From assembly GCF_001406815.1 (NCBI RefSeq), contig NZ_CVRR01000019.1:62001-126000 (forward strand): a stretch of 64,000 bases of DNA. Direction: 5' to 3'. The first letter of the stretch is position 1. Each line of letters begins with the position of its first letter. Positions 19,568 to 26,794 of the stretch are shown piece after piece. The stretch comes from Roseburia faecis (GTDB lineage: Bacteria; Bacillota; Clostridia; Lachnospirales; Lachnospiraceae). The translations under genes and the position numbers were made by a program. Below the pieces are notes generated by a model. That model did no database searches, was not told the DNA's origin, and saw nothing but the letters and a program-made list of their open reading frames with translations.

Positions 19568-20260
19568 ATGATTTACACAAAGGAAGTTGAAAACATGTGT
19601 CCTGTAGCAAAGGGCGCAAAGCATGAGCCAGCTCCTATCCCGGAAGAGGGAAAGTGGGTTCATTCCAAGAAAATTGAGGACATTTCAGGATTTACACACG
19701 GTGTCGGCTGGTGTGCACCACAGCAGGGTGCCTGCAAGCTTTCTCTTAACGTAAAGAACGGTATCATTGAGGAAGCATTAGTTGAGACAATCGGTTGCTC
19801 TGGTATGACTCATTCAGCTGCTATGGCTGCAGAAGTTTTACAGGGTAAGACAATTCTGGAAGCTTTAAATACAGACTTAGTTTGTGATGCTATCAACACA
19901 GCTATGAGAGAGCTTTTCTTACAGATCGTATATGGACGTACACAGTCTGCATTCTCTGATGACGGACTTGCTGTAGGTGCTGGTCTGGAAGATTTAGGAA
20001 AGGGACTTCGTTCTCAGGTTGGTACTATGTATGCAACAAAGGAGAAGGGTGTTCGTTACCTTGAGATGGCTGAAGGATATGTTACAGGTATCGCTCTTGA
20101 CGAGAATAACGAGGTAATTGGTTACCAGTTCGTTTCTCTTGGAAAGATGACTGACTTCATTAAGAAGGGTGATGATCCTAACACAGCTTGGGAGAAAGCT
20201 AAGGGTCAGTATGGCCGTGTGGACGATGCAGTTAAGATTATCGATCCACGTCAGGAATAA
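19568..20260 (+). CDS. NifU-like iron-sulfur scaffold-like protein
   Basis: A 230-residue cytoplasmic protein. The central stretch GWCAPQQGACKLSLNVKNGIIEEALVETIGCSGMTHSAAMAAEVLQGKTILEAL (about 38-100) resembles the NifU N-terminal/IscU fold. Three conserved Cys (WCAPQQGAC and GCSG) could bind a metal cluster. Codon use is strongly biased (GCT, CTT, TCT, GGT), suggesting high expression. AAAGGAG precedes the ATG. The GGGtGRT gene follows 20 bases later in the same codon style, so the two almost surely form an operon. The true role is unknown. Confidence 0.7.
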   Translation: MIYTKEVENMCPVAKGAKHEPAPIPEEGKWVHSKKIEDISGFTHGVGWCAPQQGACKLSLNVKNGIIEEALVETIGCSGMTHSAAMAAEVLQGKTILEALNTDLVCDAINTAMRELFLQIVYGRTQSAFSDDGLAVGAGLEDLGKGLRSQVGTMYATKEKGVRYLEMAEGYVTGIALDENNEVIGYQFVSLGKMTDFIKKGDDPNTAWEKAKGQYGRVDDAVKIIDPRQE

Positions 20261-20280
20261 TTGGAAAGGAGAACGATATA

Positions 20281-21294
20281 ATGGCATCATTATTTGAAGG
20301 ATATGAAAGAAGAATTGACCAGATTAACGCTGTTTTAAACAGCTATGGTATCAGCTCTATCGAAGAAGCTGAAAAGATTACAAAGGACGCTGGACTGAAC
20401 GTTTACGATCAGGTTAAGAAGATTCAGCCAATTTGTTTCGAGAACGCTTGCTGGGCTTACACTGTAGGTGCTGCAATCGCAATCAAGAAGGGATGCAAGA
20501 GAGCTGCTGATGCTGCCGCAGCAATCGGTGAAGGACTTCAGGCATTCTGTATTCCTGGATCTGTTGCAGATCATCGTAAAGTAGGTTTAGGACATGGTAA
20601 CCTTGGTAAGATGCTCCTTGAGGAGGAGACAGAGTGCTTCTGTTTCTTAGCTGGACATGAGTCATTTGCAGCTGCTGAGGGTGCAATCGGTATCGCTGAG
20701 AAGGCAAACAAGGTTCGTCAGAAACCTCTTCGTGTTATCTTAAACGGTCTTGGAAAAGACGCAGCGCAGATCATTTCCCGTATCAACGGATTTACATTCG
20801 TAGAGACAAAGTATGATTACAAGGCTGCAAAGCTTAACATTGAGTACGAAAAAGCATACTCTGACGGACTTCGCGCAACTGTAAAATGTTACGGTGCTGA
20901 TGATGTTCAGGAAGGTGTTGCAATCATGCATCATGAGAACGTAGGTGTTTCCATCACTGGTAACTCTACAAACCCAACACGTTTCCAGCATCCGGTTGCA
21001 GGTACATACAAGAAGGAATGTATCGAGCAGGGCAAGAAGTACTTCTCCGTAGCATCCGGCGGTGGTACAGGACGTACACTTCACCCAGATAACATGGCAG
21101 CAGGTCCTGCTTCTTATGGTATGACAGATACTATGGGACGTATGCACTCTGATGCACAGTTTGCTGGATCTTCTTCCGTACCGGCTCACGTTGAGATGAT
21201 GGGTCTGATCGGAATGGGTAATAACCCAATGGTTGGTGCTACTGTTGCTGTTGCAGTATCCGTTGAGGAAGCTGCAAAGGCTGGTAAGTTCTAA
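20281..21294 (+). CDS. GGGtGRT protein
   Basis: A 337-residue protein of the family named after its motif, seen here as ASGGGTGRTLHPDNMAAG near residues 260-277. Its biochemical function is not established. No signal peptide is visible. Glycine-rich motifs and several His (HEN, HH, RFQHP) hint at nucleotide or metal binding, but that is speculation. Codon bias is as strong as in the preceding gene. GGAAAGGAG precedes the ATG and a terminator follows. Confidence 0.85.
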   Translation: MASLFEGYERRIDQINAVLNSYGISSIEEAEKITKDAGLNVYDQVKKIQPICFENACWAYTVGAAIAIKKGCKRAADAAAAIGEGLQAFCIPGSVADHRKVGLGHGNLGKMLLEEETECFCFLAGHESFAAAEGAIGIAEKANKVRQKPLRVILNGLGKDAAQIISRINGFTFVETKYDYKAAKLNIEYEKAYSDGLRATVKCYGADDVQEGVAIMHHENVGVSITGNSTNPTRFQHPVAGTYKKECIEQGKKYFSVASGGGTGRTLHPDNMAAGPASYGMTDTMGRMHSDAQFAGSSSVPAHVEMMGLIGMGNNPMVGATVAVAVSVEEAAKAGKF

Positions 21295-21310
21295 GAAACA
21301 CAGTAAAATC

Positions 21311-21357
21311 AAGGGCTATCGTGGTTTACAATGTTCCACGGTAGCCTTAGATTTTGC
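21311..21357 (+). terminator. terminator of the NifU-like/GGGtGRT operon
   Basis: About 13 bp of stem (AAGGGCTATCGTGG / CCACGGTAGCCTT, with one G-T pair), 11-base loop, then AGATTTTG. Confidence 0.8.
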
Positions 21358-21360
21358 CAC

Positions 21361-21406
21361 GTAGGACACACGTAGCGCACAGGTAGCACACATGAGGTAG
21401 CACATA
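21361..21406. repeat. four short degenerate repeats GTAGSRCACA
   Basis: GTAGGACACA (21361), GTAGCGCACA (21372), GTAGCACACA (21383) and GTAGCACATA (21397), at 11, 11 and 14 base steps, right at the left edge of the accessory island. Confidence 0.5.
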
Positions 21407-21430
21407 AATTGTTGGATGAATTTAGGGTAT

Positions 21431-21461
21431 AAAAAGAGGGCGTCGAATATACCCGACACCC
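21431..21461 (-). terminator. minus-strand terminator of the 89-residue gene
   Basis: Stem GGGTGTCG / CGACGCCC with one C-A mismatch, followed on the minus strand by TCTTTTTA. Confidence 0.6.
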
Positions 21462-21498
21462 CCATACGCTTTTATGTAACGTTTGTGTTTTTGTTTGA

Positions 21499-21768
21499 TT
21501 AGGAGTTTGCTTTTTGCGATTGCACACCTAAAAGATAACCGTACATGAATGCGTTTTCTGCGCCCTGCTGGTAATTGCATTTTGCACCTTTCTCATAAAG
21601 TCCAAATCCAATATCGAAGAGTTCTTTGATAATTTCTTTGTTCCGCTTCACAGTCCAGTGGATGCGCAAGCTCTTAGATTTCTTTAATTCTGCCAGGGCT
21701 GAATCATGCAATGCCTTTTTCATTTTTTCATGGCGCCAATCATGAAAGATTCCAATTAAAATAAACAA
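21499..21768 (-). CDS. small hypothetical protein in accessory island
   Basis: 89 residues if the TTG at 21768 is used; internal in-frame ATG codons near 21723 would give about 74. There is no good Shine-Dalgarno site for any start. The basic middle (KKSKSLRIHWTVKRNKEIIKELFDIGF) is followed by NYQQGAENAFMYGYLLGV. I do not recognise the family. A minus-strand terminator follows, which supports a real transcript. Confidence 0.5.
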   Translation of the reverse strand: MFILIGIFHDWRHEKMKKALHDSALAELKKSKSLRIHWTVKRNKEIIKELFDIGFGLYEKGAKCNYQQGAENAFMYGYLLGVQSQKANS

Positions 21769-21782
21769 AATTATATTGATGC

Positions 21783-21811
21783 TTGAAATTCCATATGGAA
21801 CGTGTTATAGT
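21783..21811 (+). promoter_or_regulatory. promoter of the antitoxin RNA
   Basis: TTGAAA (21783-21788), 17-base spacer, TATAGT (21806-21811). No good ORF follows; the predicted transcript runs straight into the bidirectional terminator. Confidence 0.7.
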
Positions 21812-21817
21812 AAAACA

Positions 21818-21911
21818 AAAGAGGAACAATTGCCCACAAGTGGTTGTCCTCATAAACAATGGTTAGAAAAATCCACCCTAGTTACTCGGTCAAAGTTGGG
21901 GTGGTTTTTCT
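21818..21911 (+). ncRNA. putative type I antitoxin antisense RNA
   Basis: A predicted transcript of about 94 bases. It contains a 5' hairpin GAGGAACAA / TTGTCCTC (one bulge) and ends in the bidirectional terminator at 21865-21911. It converges on the toxin mRNA and overlaps its 3' end by about 47 bases. This matches the layout of RatA/TxpA and clostridial type I systems, where the RNA pairs with the toxin mRNA 3' end. Confidence 0.65.
21865..21911. terminator. bidirectional terminator shared by toxin mRNA and antitoxin RNA
   Basis: Arms AGAAAAATCCACCC and GGGGTGGTTTTTCT pair with a single bulged T around a ~19-base loop. There is a TTTTT run on either strand. Confidence 0.85.
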
Positions 21912-21924
21912 ATGCTTTAAAACA

Positions 21925-22014
21925 CTATCTGATAAACGTAAATACGAATGTCAGTAATGCAAGAATGAACAGACCAAAGGTCATGAGGTCTTTAAAATCA
22001 AATCTCTTGTTCAT
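21925..22014 (-). CDS. putative holin-like type I toxin
   Basis: A 29-residue ORF missed by length cut-offs. It begins MNKRFDFKDLMTFGLF and continues as a single hydrophobic helix ending in Arg. A short polar N-terminus, an (L/M)xxFGxFIxxLLTF helix and a short tail are the hallmark of the putative holin-like toxin family (TxpA/BsrG relatives), which depolarise the membrane when expressed. GGGGGTGGTG precedes the ATG. Its own promoter lies upstream and the shared terminator downstream. Confidence 0.78.
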   Translation of the reverse strand: MNKRFDFKDLMTFGLFILALLTFVFTFIR

Positions 22015-22097
22015 CAGCACCACCCCCATCCTATGTAAAATAAAATAGAGGTCAGCCACCCTGCAACACAATTGTTCCATGGTCTGTATTTTATCGT

Positions 22098-22126
22098 ATC
22101 TTATATAGATATTTTAAACAGGACAA
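22098..22126 (-). promoter_or_regulatory. promoter of the toxin mRNA
   Basis: On the minus strand TTGTCC (22126-22121), 17-base spacer, TAAGAT (22103-22098). It predicts an untranslated leader of about 75 bases. Confidence 0.6.
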
Positions 22127-22325
22127 AACTGTCTCGAGAAGTTGGCAGTATTCCGTGATTGGTTTCTATTGATAAGTACAATTTTATTGTGAATCATTTG
22201 GTGGAAAATGTAGATATAATAGAAATCGTCTTGTTTTGATGGTATACTGTAGTTGATCGTAATAGTAAAAGAATTGTATCCATGTTCTTCAAAACTGCAG
22301 CAGAATCATACTAGAAGGTGTAAAC

Positions 22326-22448
22326 ATGCGTCTGATGAAAAATGATGAAGAGTATATTCGCAGAGCATTACAACTTGGTGCAAATGAAATCAGAGGGTAT
22401 AAAGAGAAGGCAGAGTATATGAAGAAATTAAATGAATTAGAAGTTTGA
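22326..22448 (+). CDS. 40-residue hypothetical ORF
   Basis: Starts ATG after AGAAGGTG and encodes a charged, probably helical peptide (MRLMKNDEEYIRRALQLGAN...). I do not recognise it. It could be a genuine small protein or the start of a decayed gene. The ~310 bases between it and the toxin gene hold the toxin promoter and nothing else I recognise. Confidence 0.35.
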   Translation: MRLMKNDEEYIRRALQLGANEIRGYKEKAEYMKKLNELEV

Positions 22449-22530
22449 CCGCGTTAGCAAAATAAAAGCAAAAAACTGTAAATAACAATAAATAATTTTA
22501 AATTAAATACAATATAAGGAAAGCCCATAA

Positions 22531-22623
22531 AATCATTGGATAGTTGATACATCAGGTTATCCAGATGTCGAAACTAAAATTGGAAAAGATTATTTTGATT
22601 TTATTGTGCAGATAAGGAAATAG
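22531..22623 (+). pseudogene. orphan reading-frame remnant
   Basis: A stretch with protein-like composition (WIVDTSGYPDVETKIGKDYF...) ends in TAG but has no start or ribosome site. It is probably a decayed gene end; the family is not recognised. Confidence 0.25.
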
Positions 22624-22687
22624 AACAAAGGTTGAATTTTAAAAAAAGTCTATGAATTATTAAAAATATAGGAAAGGTTGACATGTG

Positions 22688-22924
22688 ATGACGGATGAAA
22701 AAATCAAAAATTCCAGAGAGTTGGAGTTTGCCGTATTTTGCATTGAAAATGTAGCGGCAAAGCTGGGCGTGGATGCAGAGCGTGTGTATCAGGCATTTAC
22801 TGAAAAAAGCAACATTCTGAACGGTTATATCGTGCCGGAATATGAAGTGCTGCATACCCAGAGCCGGGAATATATCGTTAATGATCTTCTTGATGTGATG
22901 AAAGAAAGGGGCGTGGAAGTATGA
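22688..22924 (+). CDS. DUF3791 protein (first copy)
   Basis: A 78-residue protein. The pattern ELEFAVFCIENVAAKLGVDAERVYQAFTEKSNILNGYIVPEYEVLHTQSREYIVNDLLDVM matches DUF3791, small helical proteins usually next to DUF3990 genes. AGGAAAGG precedes it; ATG at 22688 was chosen over the adjacent GTG at 22685. It overlaps the next ATG by 4 bases (ATGA). Probable antitoxin-like partner by context (inference). Confidence 0.8.
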   Translation: MTDEKIKNSRELEFAVFCIENVAAKLGVDAERVYQAFTEKSNILNGYIVPEYEVLHTQSREYIVNDLLDVMKERGVEV

Positions 22925-23391
22925 TTCTCTATCATGGTTCTTTCTTAGAGATTGCTAAGCCGGATTTGGTTCATTCCCGCCCTAACGTAGACTTCGGGCG
23001 TGGCTTTTATGTCACACCGTTGTATGAACAGGCAGCGAAGTGGTGCGGCAAGTTCAAACACCGTGGGAAAGACGGTATTATCTCTAGGTATGAATACGAT
23101 GAAAGCCGGGAAGCTGAACTGAAAACGCTGAAATTCGATTCTTATTCCGAAGAATGGCTGGATTTTATTCTGAACTGCCGCAGTGGAAAAGATTTGACGG
23201 ATTATGACCTTGTTGTAGGCGGTGTTGCCAATGATAAGGTGTTCAATACGGTGGAGCTGTTCTTTGACGGACTGATTGATAAAACGGAAGCTATCAGCCG
23301 CCTGCGTTATGAAAAGCCGAACCTGCAAATATGTTTCCGCACAGAGAAAGCACTGTCTCTGCTGCGTTTTGAAGGGAGTGAAACACTATGA
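22921..23391 (+). CDS. DUF3990 protein, ADP-ribosyltransferase-fold candidate toxin
   Basis: A 156-residue protein. The N-terminal YHGS (residues 4-7), DFGRGFYVT followed by QAAKWC (24-42) and the C-terminal CFRTEKAL (138-145, Glu142) form the block order of DUF3990. This family resembles the ART (ADP-ribosyltransferase) superfamily with an H-Y-E type active site. His5, Tyr30 and Glu142 are the likely catalytic residues. It is sandwiched between two DUF3791 genes with 4-base overlaps on both sides, a typical toxin-antitoxin layout. The target is unknown. Confidence 0.8.
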   Translation: MILYHGSFLEIAKPDLVHSRPNVDFGRGFYVTPLYEQAAKWCGKFKHRGKDGIISRYEYDESREAELKTLKFDSYSEEWLDFILNCRSGKDLTDYDLVVGGVANDKVFNTVELFFDGLIDKTEAISRLRYEKPNLQICFRTEKALSLLRFEGSETL

Positions 23392-23621
23392 CAGCGAATC
23401 CGATTTTGCTTCAGAAAAAATATAGCCGTGTTATTGAATGCTTTGCTAAACAGCAGGGACTTTCACTGGATGCGGCTTTGGATTTCTTTTATCATTCACT
23501 GGTTTATCAGCTGATCCGTGATGGTGTTTCCGATATGCACTGCATGAGCGATGCGTATCTGGCGGAGGAACTGGAACAGGAATATGCCGAGAAAGTGCCT
23601 GTAAAGAAGAGAATAAAGTGA
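23388..23621 (+). CDS. DUF3791 protein (second copy)
   Basis: A 77-residue protein: KYSRVIECFAKQQGLSLDAALDFFYHSLVYQLIRDGVSDMHCMSDAYLAEELEQEY. It is related in pattern to the first DUF3791 but clearly diverged. Its ATG overlaps the DUF3990 stop by 4 bases. A likely second partner of the ART-like protein. Confidence 0.75.
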   Translation: MTANPILLQKKYSRVIECFAKQQGLSLDAALDFFYHSLVYQLIRDGVSDMHCMSDAYLAEELEQEYAEKVPVKKRIK

Positions 23622-23649
23622 GACATAATATTTTTGATTCAATACCATT

Positions 23650-23787
23650 AAATATCGTTATCTGGATCATGGTACGATACAGGTTGTGGTATATGACAAC
23701 CGATTGGAAATCACTTCTTCAGGAAAGCTGCCAATGGGGCAAACTATGGAGCGTATGAAAGAAGGCTATTCCAAAATCGGAAATTGA
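23650..23787 (+). pseudogene. C-terminal remnant of an AlbA/RecG-like ATP-binding protein
   Basis: A 45-residue open stretch: YLDHGTIQVVVYDNRLEITSSGKLPMGQTMERMKEGYSKIGN. It corresponds to the IYDDRLEISSPGGLP..T.E....S segment of the HATPase_c_4/AlbA_2 putative transcriptional regulator family. There is no start codon, no ribosome site and no remaining catalytic domain. Confidence 0.65.
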
Positions 23788-23849
23788 ATCAAACAGGGTT
23801 GGCGATAAGTATTCAGACAAAATATTTGTCACAATAAATAACAATAGTA

Positions 23850-23996
23850 ATACGGAAGTATGGAAAGCCTGTATACAATCCGGACATTCCAAACGACACC
23901 GCCCACCGGAGTTATGAGAGACAGGGCATTGACAGGGTATCAGAGATACATGAGGGGGATCGGCTGCCACCAGCAGGACGAAAGAGCCGGGAATAA
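23850..23996 (+). pseudogene. remnant of a mobilisation relaxase (MobA/MobL type)
   Basis: The open stretch KYGKPVYNPDIPNDTAHRSYERQGIDRVSEIHEGDR... ends in TAA. The (D)HRSYERQGID..P.IHxG signature is typical of MobA/MobL relaxases of Firmicutes mobilisable elements. Only about 48 codons survive. It indicates that a mobile element once sat here. Confidence 0.6.
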
Positions 23997-24071
23997 CAAG
24001 GCAATGCAGGAGCAGAGCACAGGGGAGAATAAACGGCAGTATCAAATAATGAACATAAATACGAAAAAAGG

Positions 24072-24101
24072 TGTGGAATTATTTTTGAATTGTGGTAAAA
24101 T
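24072..24101 (+). promoter_or_regulatory. possible rpoD promoter
   Basis: Extended -10 TGTGGTAAAAT (hexamer 24096-24101) with a weak -35 (TGTGGA, 18-base spacer), 65 bases before the start. The 544-base stretch from 23622 to rpoD otherwise holds only the two pseudogene fragments. Confidence 0.4.
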
Positions 24102-24165
24102 GTTTTAGAACCTAAAAGAAGATATAAAATAAAATAGGGGAATTTATTGATAAGGAGTATTTTTC

Positions 24166-25344
24166 GTGACAGAAGATAAACGTTCTATTATTCAAATGGT
24201 AGCAGGCCTGATCGAACAGGGCAAAAAGAATCAGGATAAGATCGCATACAGCAAAATCCTGGATACATTTTCAGGGGTAGAGATTTCCTCTGAGCAGTTT
24301 GACAACATTTTAAAAGTTTTAGAAGATAACAAGATCGAAGTCCTTCGCTCAAAAAATGACATGGAGCAGACGGTTTCTTTGTCTGCAAAGGAGAAAGAAC
24401 CGGATGAGGTGGATGACGAAGAACTGGAAGAAAGTAAGATTCTTTTGGATATTGATGATGATATTGAGGAAGATTCCGAGGAAAATATCGAGGAAGATCT
24501 CTCGGTTATGGAGGGGGCGGATATCACGGATCCGGTACGTCAGTATTTAAAGACGATCGGACAGGTGCGTCTGCTTACCATGGAAGAAGAGCAAAAGATT
24601 GCCAAGCGGATCAGTGAGGGGGATCCGGAAGCCAAGAAGGAACTGATTGAAGCCAATCTCAGACTGGTAGTAAGTATTGCCAAGAAGTATGTCGGCAGGG
24701 GATTGCCGCTTCTGGATCTGATTCAGGAGGGGAATATCGGCCTGATGAAAGCAGTCGATAAGTTTGAGTACGAAAAAGGATTTAAGTTTTCCACATATGC
24801 GACATGGTGGATCCGTCAGGCAATTACCCGTGCAATTGCAGATCAGGCAAAGACGATCCGTGTTCCGGTACATATGGTGGAGACAATCAATAAGGTTGTC
24901 CGTGCACGCCGTACCCTGACACAGGAGCTGGGAAGAGAACCTTCCAATAAGGAAATTGCGGAGATGCTTGGCGAAGATGAAGATCGTGTAACGGAGATCA
25001 TGAGTTTTAGTCAGGATCCGGTTTCCATGGAGGCTCCGGTAGGGGATGAGGACGATTCCCATCTGGGTGATTTTGTGCAGGATTCCAATGCGTTATCCCC
25101 GGAGGAGAATGCGATTGCGGAGATGCGTAATAAGCAGATTTCACTTGCCATGAAAGACCTGACGGATCGTGAGCAGGAAGTGATCACACTGCGGTTCGGT
25201 CTTGACGGAAATCAGCCGCACACGCTGGAAGAAGTGGGACAGATGTTTCATGTGACAAGAGAGCGTATCCGTCAGATTGAGGCAAAGGCACTGCGTAAAC
25301 TTGGTGCACCGAGCAGAAAACGTATGCTGCGTGACTTTTTATAA
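24166..25344 (+). CDS. rpoD: primary sigma factor SigA/RpoD
   Basis: Housekeeping sigma factor, 392 residues. Region 1.1 (1-75) is followed by a very acidic linker (about 80-118). Then come region 1.2 ([12 protein letters not shown]), region 2 ([63 protein letters not shown]), region 3, and region 4.2 ([27 protein letters not shown]). The start is GTG with AAGGAG 8 bases upstream. The usual dnaG neighbour is not upstream; mobile-element debris is. Confidence 0.97.
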   Translation: MTEDKRSIIQMVAGLIEQGKKNQDKIAYSKILDTFSGVEISSEQFDNILKVLEDNKIEVLRSKNDMEQTVSLSAKEKEPDEVDDEELEESKILLDIDDDIEEDSEENIEEDLSVMEGADITDPVRQYLKTIGQVRLLTMEEEQKIAKRISEGDPEAKKELIEANLRLVVSIAKKYVGRGLPLLDLIQEGNIGLMKAVDKFEYEKGFKFSTYATWWIRQAITRAIADQAKTIRVPVHMVETINKVVRARRTLTQELGREPSNKEIAEMLGEDEDRVTEIMSFSQDPVSMEAPVGDEDDSHLGDFVQDSNALSPEENAIAEMRNKQISLAMKDLTDREQEVITLRFGLDGNQPHTLEEVGQMFHVTRERIRQIEAKALRKLGAPSRKRMLRDFL

Positions 25345-25386
25345 CAGGTATTTTGCCGGACAATTCTGAAATTACGGATGTGATTT

Positions 25387-26016
25387 ATGATATGGTTTTT
25401 GGCAGGGAGTGAAACTATATGTTTTATTTTAAGCTATTGCATCCAGCCCAATACCTATCCGCAGTGTCAGATGGATTTGGCACTGGCTGTGATGCATGTA
25501 CGTGCACATGCACGGCAGTATGGCATTGATGAAAACCGTATTCTTGTGGTGGGAGCTTCTGCAGGCGGGCATTTGTGCGCAAGCACGGCCATGCTGCACG
25601 AAGAGCTGAAAACAGAAATTTTTTGTGTGCATCCGGAGCTGGAAAAACTATATGGAAGGATTTCTGCGCGGCCGGACGGGGTAGGACTGTTGTACCCGGT
25701 GATCAGTTTTACCTCGGAATATCATGAGGGAAGCTGTCGCTGTAATACAGGCGGAAACCCGGATCTTCAGAAAAAACTGTCGGTAGAACTTCACGATCTG
25801 ACCGGCTATCCGCCAACATACGCTTATGCGAATCTCGATGACGGCTGTGTTCCGGCCAGCAATACGACCCGGTTAGACGTGGCACTTACGAAAGCAGGGG
25901 TGAAGCATCTGTGTGAGACTTTTCCGACGGGAGATCACGGCATCGGGTTAGGATATGGTACTTCAGCCAAAGCATGGAGCGAGCATATGCTTCGGTTTTT
26001 TGATGAAACTTTATAA
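25387..26016 (+). pseudogene. alpha/beta hydrolase (esterase-like), N-terminally truncated
   Basis: Up to 209 residues. The serine-hydrolase elbow GASAGGH, an Asp in ANLDDGCVPASNT and the distal His in PTGDHGIGLG are all present. The protein begins within the strand normally reading ..AGF..FVLSYCVxP.., so the upstream ~70-80 residues with the oxyanion HGGG-type loop are missing. Possible starts (25387, or 25420 after GGGAG) both give a fragment. Probably inactive; it may be the scar of a deletion just behind rpoD. Confidence 0.65.
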
Positions 26017-26125
26017 AAATCCGGTAAGTATTAAAAATATGATACATTACAATAGTCTGAAACCGAAAATCCGGACATGGTAACGTTGTATTTGTATATT
26101 AGCGTTACGTTTTACTCAGCAAGTG

Positions 26126-26160
26126 CCGTGCATCTGAAAAGATGCGCGGTTTTCTTTTTT
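26126..26160 (+). terminator. terminator upstream of the Nudix gene
   Basis: 10-bp stem CCGTGCATCT / AGATGCGCGG (one G-T pair), GAAA tetraloop, then TTTTCTTTTTT. Confidence 0.85.
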
Positions 26161-26211
26161 CCTTTCTCGTGCTATGATGGAGACAGAAAAAAGAAAGAGA
26201 GAACAAAACAT

Positions 26212-26691
26212 ATGGGATATATATTGGAATTGAGAAAACAGGTAGGTCATCGGCCGTTGATTATGACTTGTGCAGGAGTGCTGCTTTTGAATGAAAAAAG
26301 GGAGCTGCTTCTGCAGAAACGTGCAGACAACGGGTTATGGGGATATCCCGGGGGTTCTATGGAACTCGGGGAGAGCTTCAAAGACTGTGCCAGACGGGAA
26401 GTACGGGAGGAAACAGGACTGATCTGCGGAAAACTCGAACACTTTATGAATGTCTCCGGAGAAGAAGTACATTATGTCTATCCAAACGGGGATGAAATTT
26501 ATGCCGCAGAAGAGATCTTTTTATGCCGGGAATTTTCCGGGCAGATCATTTGCCAGCAGGAGGAAGTAGAAAAACTTTGTTTTTTCCGTATGGAAGAACT
26601 CCCACCGAAAGAGCAGATCAATCCCAATAATTATCCGGCAATCGAACGGTTAAGGAGAATGATGGATGAAAATCACAGGGAAACCATATAA
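26212..26691 (+). CDS. Nudix hydrolase
   Basis: 159 residues. The Nudix box G-x5-E-x7-REVREETGL reads GGSMELGESFKDCARREVREETGL, with all metal-binding Glu present. These enzymes hydrolyse nucleoside diphosphates linked to another moiety; the substrate here is unknown. I chose the ATG at 26212 (MGYILELR) because it follows a purine-rich AAGAAAGAGAG, and because the upstream extension to 26077 would read through the terminator. Confidence 0.88.
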   Translation: MGYILELRKQVGHRPLIMTCAGVLLLNEKRELLLQKRADNGLWGYPGGSMELGESFKDCARREVREETGLICGKLEHFMNVSGEEVHYVYPNGDEIYAAEEIFLCREFSGQIICQQEEVEKLCFFRMEELPPKEQINPNNYPAIERLRRMMDENHRETI

Positions 26692-26794
26692 ATTTCCGGC
26701 TTTGTTACTTCTTGCCTTTTGCTACAGAGAATGGTAGGATAAGACATAGAATGAGTTACAGAGGATCAAAACACATACAAGTGGGGGAATTCTT

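Noticed and set aside
21776-22048. 90-residue plus-strand ORF
   Set aside because: It has no ribosome site, odd composition, and lies antisense to the toxin gene and across the bidirectional terminator; the RNA interpretation explains the locus better.
23860-24108. 82-residue ORF upstream of rpoD
   Set aside because: It is out of frame with the relaxase-like remnant and lacks a start context.
26077-26211. Upstream extension of the Nudix gene
   Set aside because: It would start before and read through a strong terminator hairpin; the ATG at 26212 is in the right place for the family.
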